Source of the DNA: Castellaniella sp049650445
GTDB lineage: Bacteria > Pseudomonadota > Gammaproteobacteria > Burkholderiales > Burkholderiaceae_B
Length of the DNA: 64,000 nt
Assembly (NCBI RefSeq): GCF_049650445.1
Contig: NZ_JBASAD010000035.1
Coordinates: 1 to 64,000 of the forward strand
Reading direction: 5' to 3'
Positions 62,716-64,000 of this stretch are shown here, one piece after another. The stretch's first letter is position 1. Each line of letters begins with the position of its first letter. The notes beneath the pieces were generated by a model. That model saw only the letters and a program-made list of their open reading frames with translations, did no database searches and was not told where the DNA came from. Made by a program: the position numbers and the translations under genes.

Positions 62716-64000
62716 CCAGGGCCTCGTCGGTATCATCGGCTTCGTCCCAGCCGGGCGGTGCGGTCGGGGACTGGCCCTGCTGCTGAGCGCGGTGCAGGCG
62801 GGCATAGGCGCCGTCGCGGGCCAGCAGTTCCTCGTGGCGGCCGATTTCCACGATTCGACCGCGGTCCATGACCACCAGGCGGTCGGCCTCGCGCAGCGTG
62901 CTCAGGCGGTGGGCGATGGAGATCGTCGTGCGGCCGCGCACCAGATTGTCCAGTGCCTTCTGGATCTCGTTCTCGGTGGTGGTGTCCACCGAGGACGTGG
63001 CTTCGTCCAGGATCAGGATGGGCGGATCGATCAGCAGCGCGCGGGCGATGGAGATGCGCTGGCGCTCGCCGCCGGACAGGGCCTGGCCGCGCTCGCCGAC
63101 CAGGGAGTCATAGCCCTGCGGCAGGCGCAGGATGAATTCGTGGGCATGGGCGGCACGGGCGGCGGCGACGATCTCGGCATGGCTGGCATCGGGGCGGCCA
63201 TAGGCGATGTTTTCCGCCACCGTGCCGTAGAACAGAAAGGGTTCCTGCAACACCAGGCCGATGCGGCGGCGGTAGTCGGCGATGGCGTAGCGGCGGATGT
63301 CCGTGCCGTCCAGGCGGATCACCCCGCCGGATACGTCGTAGAAGCGGCAGATCAGGTTGACCAGGGTGCTTTTGCCCGAGCCGCTGTGGCCGACCAGGCC
63401 GACCATTTCGCCTGGTGCGATATCCAGGCTCAGGTCGTGGATCACCGTGCGGTTGCCGTAGCGGAAACTGACGTGACTGAGCTCGATGCGGCCCGCCACC
63501 TGTTCGGCGTGATGCGGTGCGGCGGGTTCCGGCACGCTGGAGACGTGATCGAGGATGTCGAAAATGCGCTTGGCGCCGGCCGCTGCCCGCTGGGTGGTCG
63601 AGACGATGCGGCTCATGGAGTCCAGCCGCACGTAGAAGCGGCTGATGTAGGCCAGGAATGCGGTCAGCACGCCGACGGTGATCGAACCCTGGGCGACCAG
63701 CCAGATGCCGAAGATCCATACCACCAGCAGGCCCAGTTCCGTCAGCAGCGTGACTGTGGGTGTGAACAGCGACCAGAGGGCGTTGACGCGGTCGTTGATG
63801 GCCAGGTTGCGGTCGTTGGCCTCGCGAAAGCGTGCGACTTCCCGGCGTTCCTGGGCGAAGGCCTTGACCACGCGGATGCCGGGGATGGTGTCGGCGAGCA
63901 CGTTGGTGATCTCCGACCAGACGCGGTCGGCTTTTTCAAAGCCGTGGCGCAGGCGGTCGCGCACCCAATGGATCATCCACAGGATCAACGGCAACGGCGC
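62705..64000 (-). CDS. ABC exporter, fused permease/ATPase (partial)
   Basis: The C-terminal 431 residues of a half-size ABC exporter; the N-terminus lies beyond the window. Part of the membrane domain (TFL/ILWMIHWVRDRL onward, two to three helices) is followed by a complete nucleotide-binding domain with GLVGHSGSGKST (Walker A), LSGGERQRISIARALL (signature) and LILDEATSSVD (Walker B). It precedes and overlaps the DUF1854 gene, matching the pair linked to cyanophycin loci in related bacteria. Substrate unknown. Confidence 0.9.
   Translation of the reverse strand, partial: APLPLILWMIHWVRDRLRHGFEKADRVWSEITNVLADTIPGIRVVKAFAQERREVARFREANDRNLAINDRVNALWSLFTPTVTLLTELGLLVVWIFGIWLVAQGSITVGVLTAFLAYISRFYVRLDSMSRIVSTTQRAAAGAKRIFDILDHVSSVPEPAAPHHAEQVAGRIELSHVSFRYGNRTVIHDLSLDIAPGEMVGLVGHSGSGKSTLVNLICRFYDVSGGVIRLDGTDIRRYAIADYRRRIGLVLQEPFLFYGTVAENIAYGRPDASHAEIVAAARAAHAHEFILRLPQGYDSLVGERGQALSGGERQRISIARALLIDPPILILDEATSSVDTTTENEIQKALDNLVRGRTTISIAHRLSTLREADRLVVMDRGRIVEIGRHEELLARDGAYARLHRAQQQGQSPTAPPGWDEADDTDEALDAS

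Overview
The window is 64 kb of GC-rich, gene-dense chromosomal DNA. It most likely comes from a betaproteobacterium of the order Burkholderiales, and gene content and order suggest an Alcaligenaceae-like relative (Bordetella, Achromobacter, Castellaniella type). This placement rests on the petABC-sspAB block, the ccsA/resB (system II) cytochrome c genes next to a cytochrome c4, a Bug-type tctC solute receptor with tctBA and tctDE, two TAXI-type TRAP systems, a magnesium-type HemB, and a DUF1854/ABC-exporter pair of the kind found in this order. I could not run a phylogeny. About 51 protein genes and one tRNA are supported, and no gene-free stretch exceeds about 210 bases.

Layout. 0-3.6 kb: release factor 3 (prfC), a small exported protein of unknown function, and the iron-store pair bfr/bfd, with a Fur box over the bfd start. 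3.6-7.1 kb: a TRAP-TAXI operon (receptor, fused permease, DUF1850). 7.3-11.1 kb: a ClC channel, a CPA-type antiporter and an RNA 2',3'-cyclic phosphodiesterase. 11.2-15.8 kb: a periplasmic group made of a phytase-like esterase, a Tat-exported PhoX phosphatase and a dihaem cytochrome c peroxidase, the last with its own FNR/ANR-like site. 15.9-22.8 kb: a membrane-anchored Deg protease, a Nif3-like protein, MscL, the cytochrome bc1 operon petABC, the sspAB stringent-starvation pair and tRNA-Thr. 22.9-26.6 kb: a second TRAP-TAXI operon. 26.7-34.5 kb: a diguanylate cyclase, hemB, engB, cytochrome c4 and the cytochrome c maturation pair resB/ccsB.

34.6-45.9 kb: a large 7TM-GGDEF-EAL protein, then a mrcA-lptM-lysA operon joined by two TGATG stop/start overlaps, and divergently aroK-aroB, dgt and a CoA-transferase. 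46-51.2 kb: a tricarboxylate uptake operon (tctCBA) together with its two-component system tctDE, all on the minus strand. 51.3-58.9 kb: a dCache diguanylate cyclase, uvrA, an MFS transporter and ssb. 58.9-64 kb is the most accessory-looking part: an exported alpha/beta hydrolase with a less GC-biased look, a patatin-like phospholipase, a protein resembling the Bacillus spore-coat transglutaminase Tgl, a DUF1854 protein, and an ABC exporter cut by the window edge.

Themes. Three separate carboxylate-type uptake systems and three cyclic-di-GMP enzymes lie within 50 kb. Respiratory genes (bc1, c4, haem synthesis, cytochrome c maturation, peroxidase) recur. Two sequence-level signals stand out. 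One is a dispersed hairpin repeat, two copies 26.5 kb apart, whose stem carries compensatory base changes. The other is the Tgl-like protein, which keeps the catalytic cysteine but appears to have lost the acidic residues that flank it in Bacillus.
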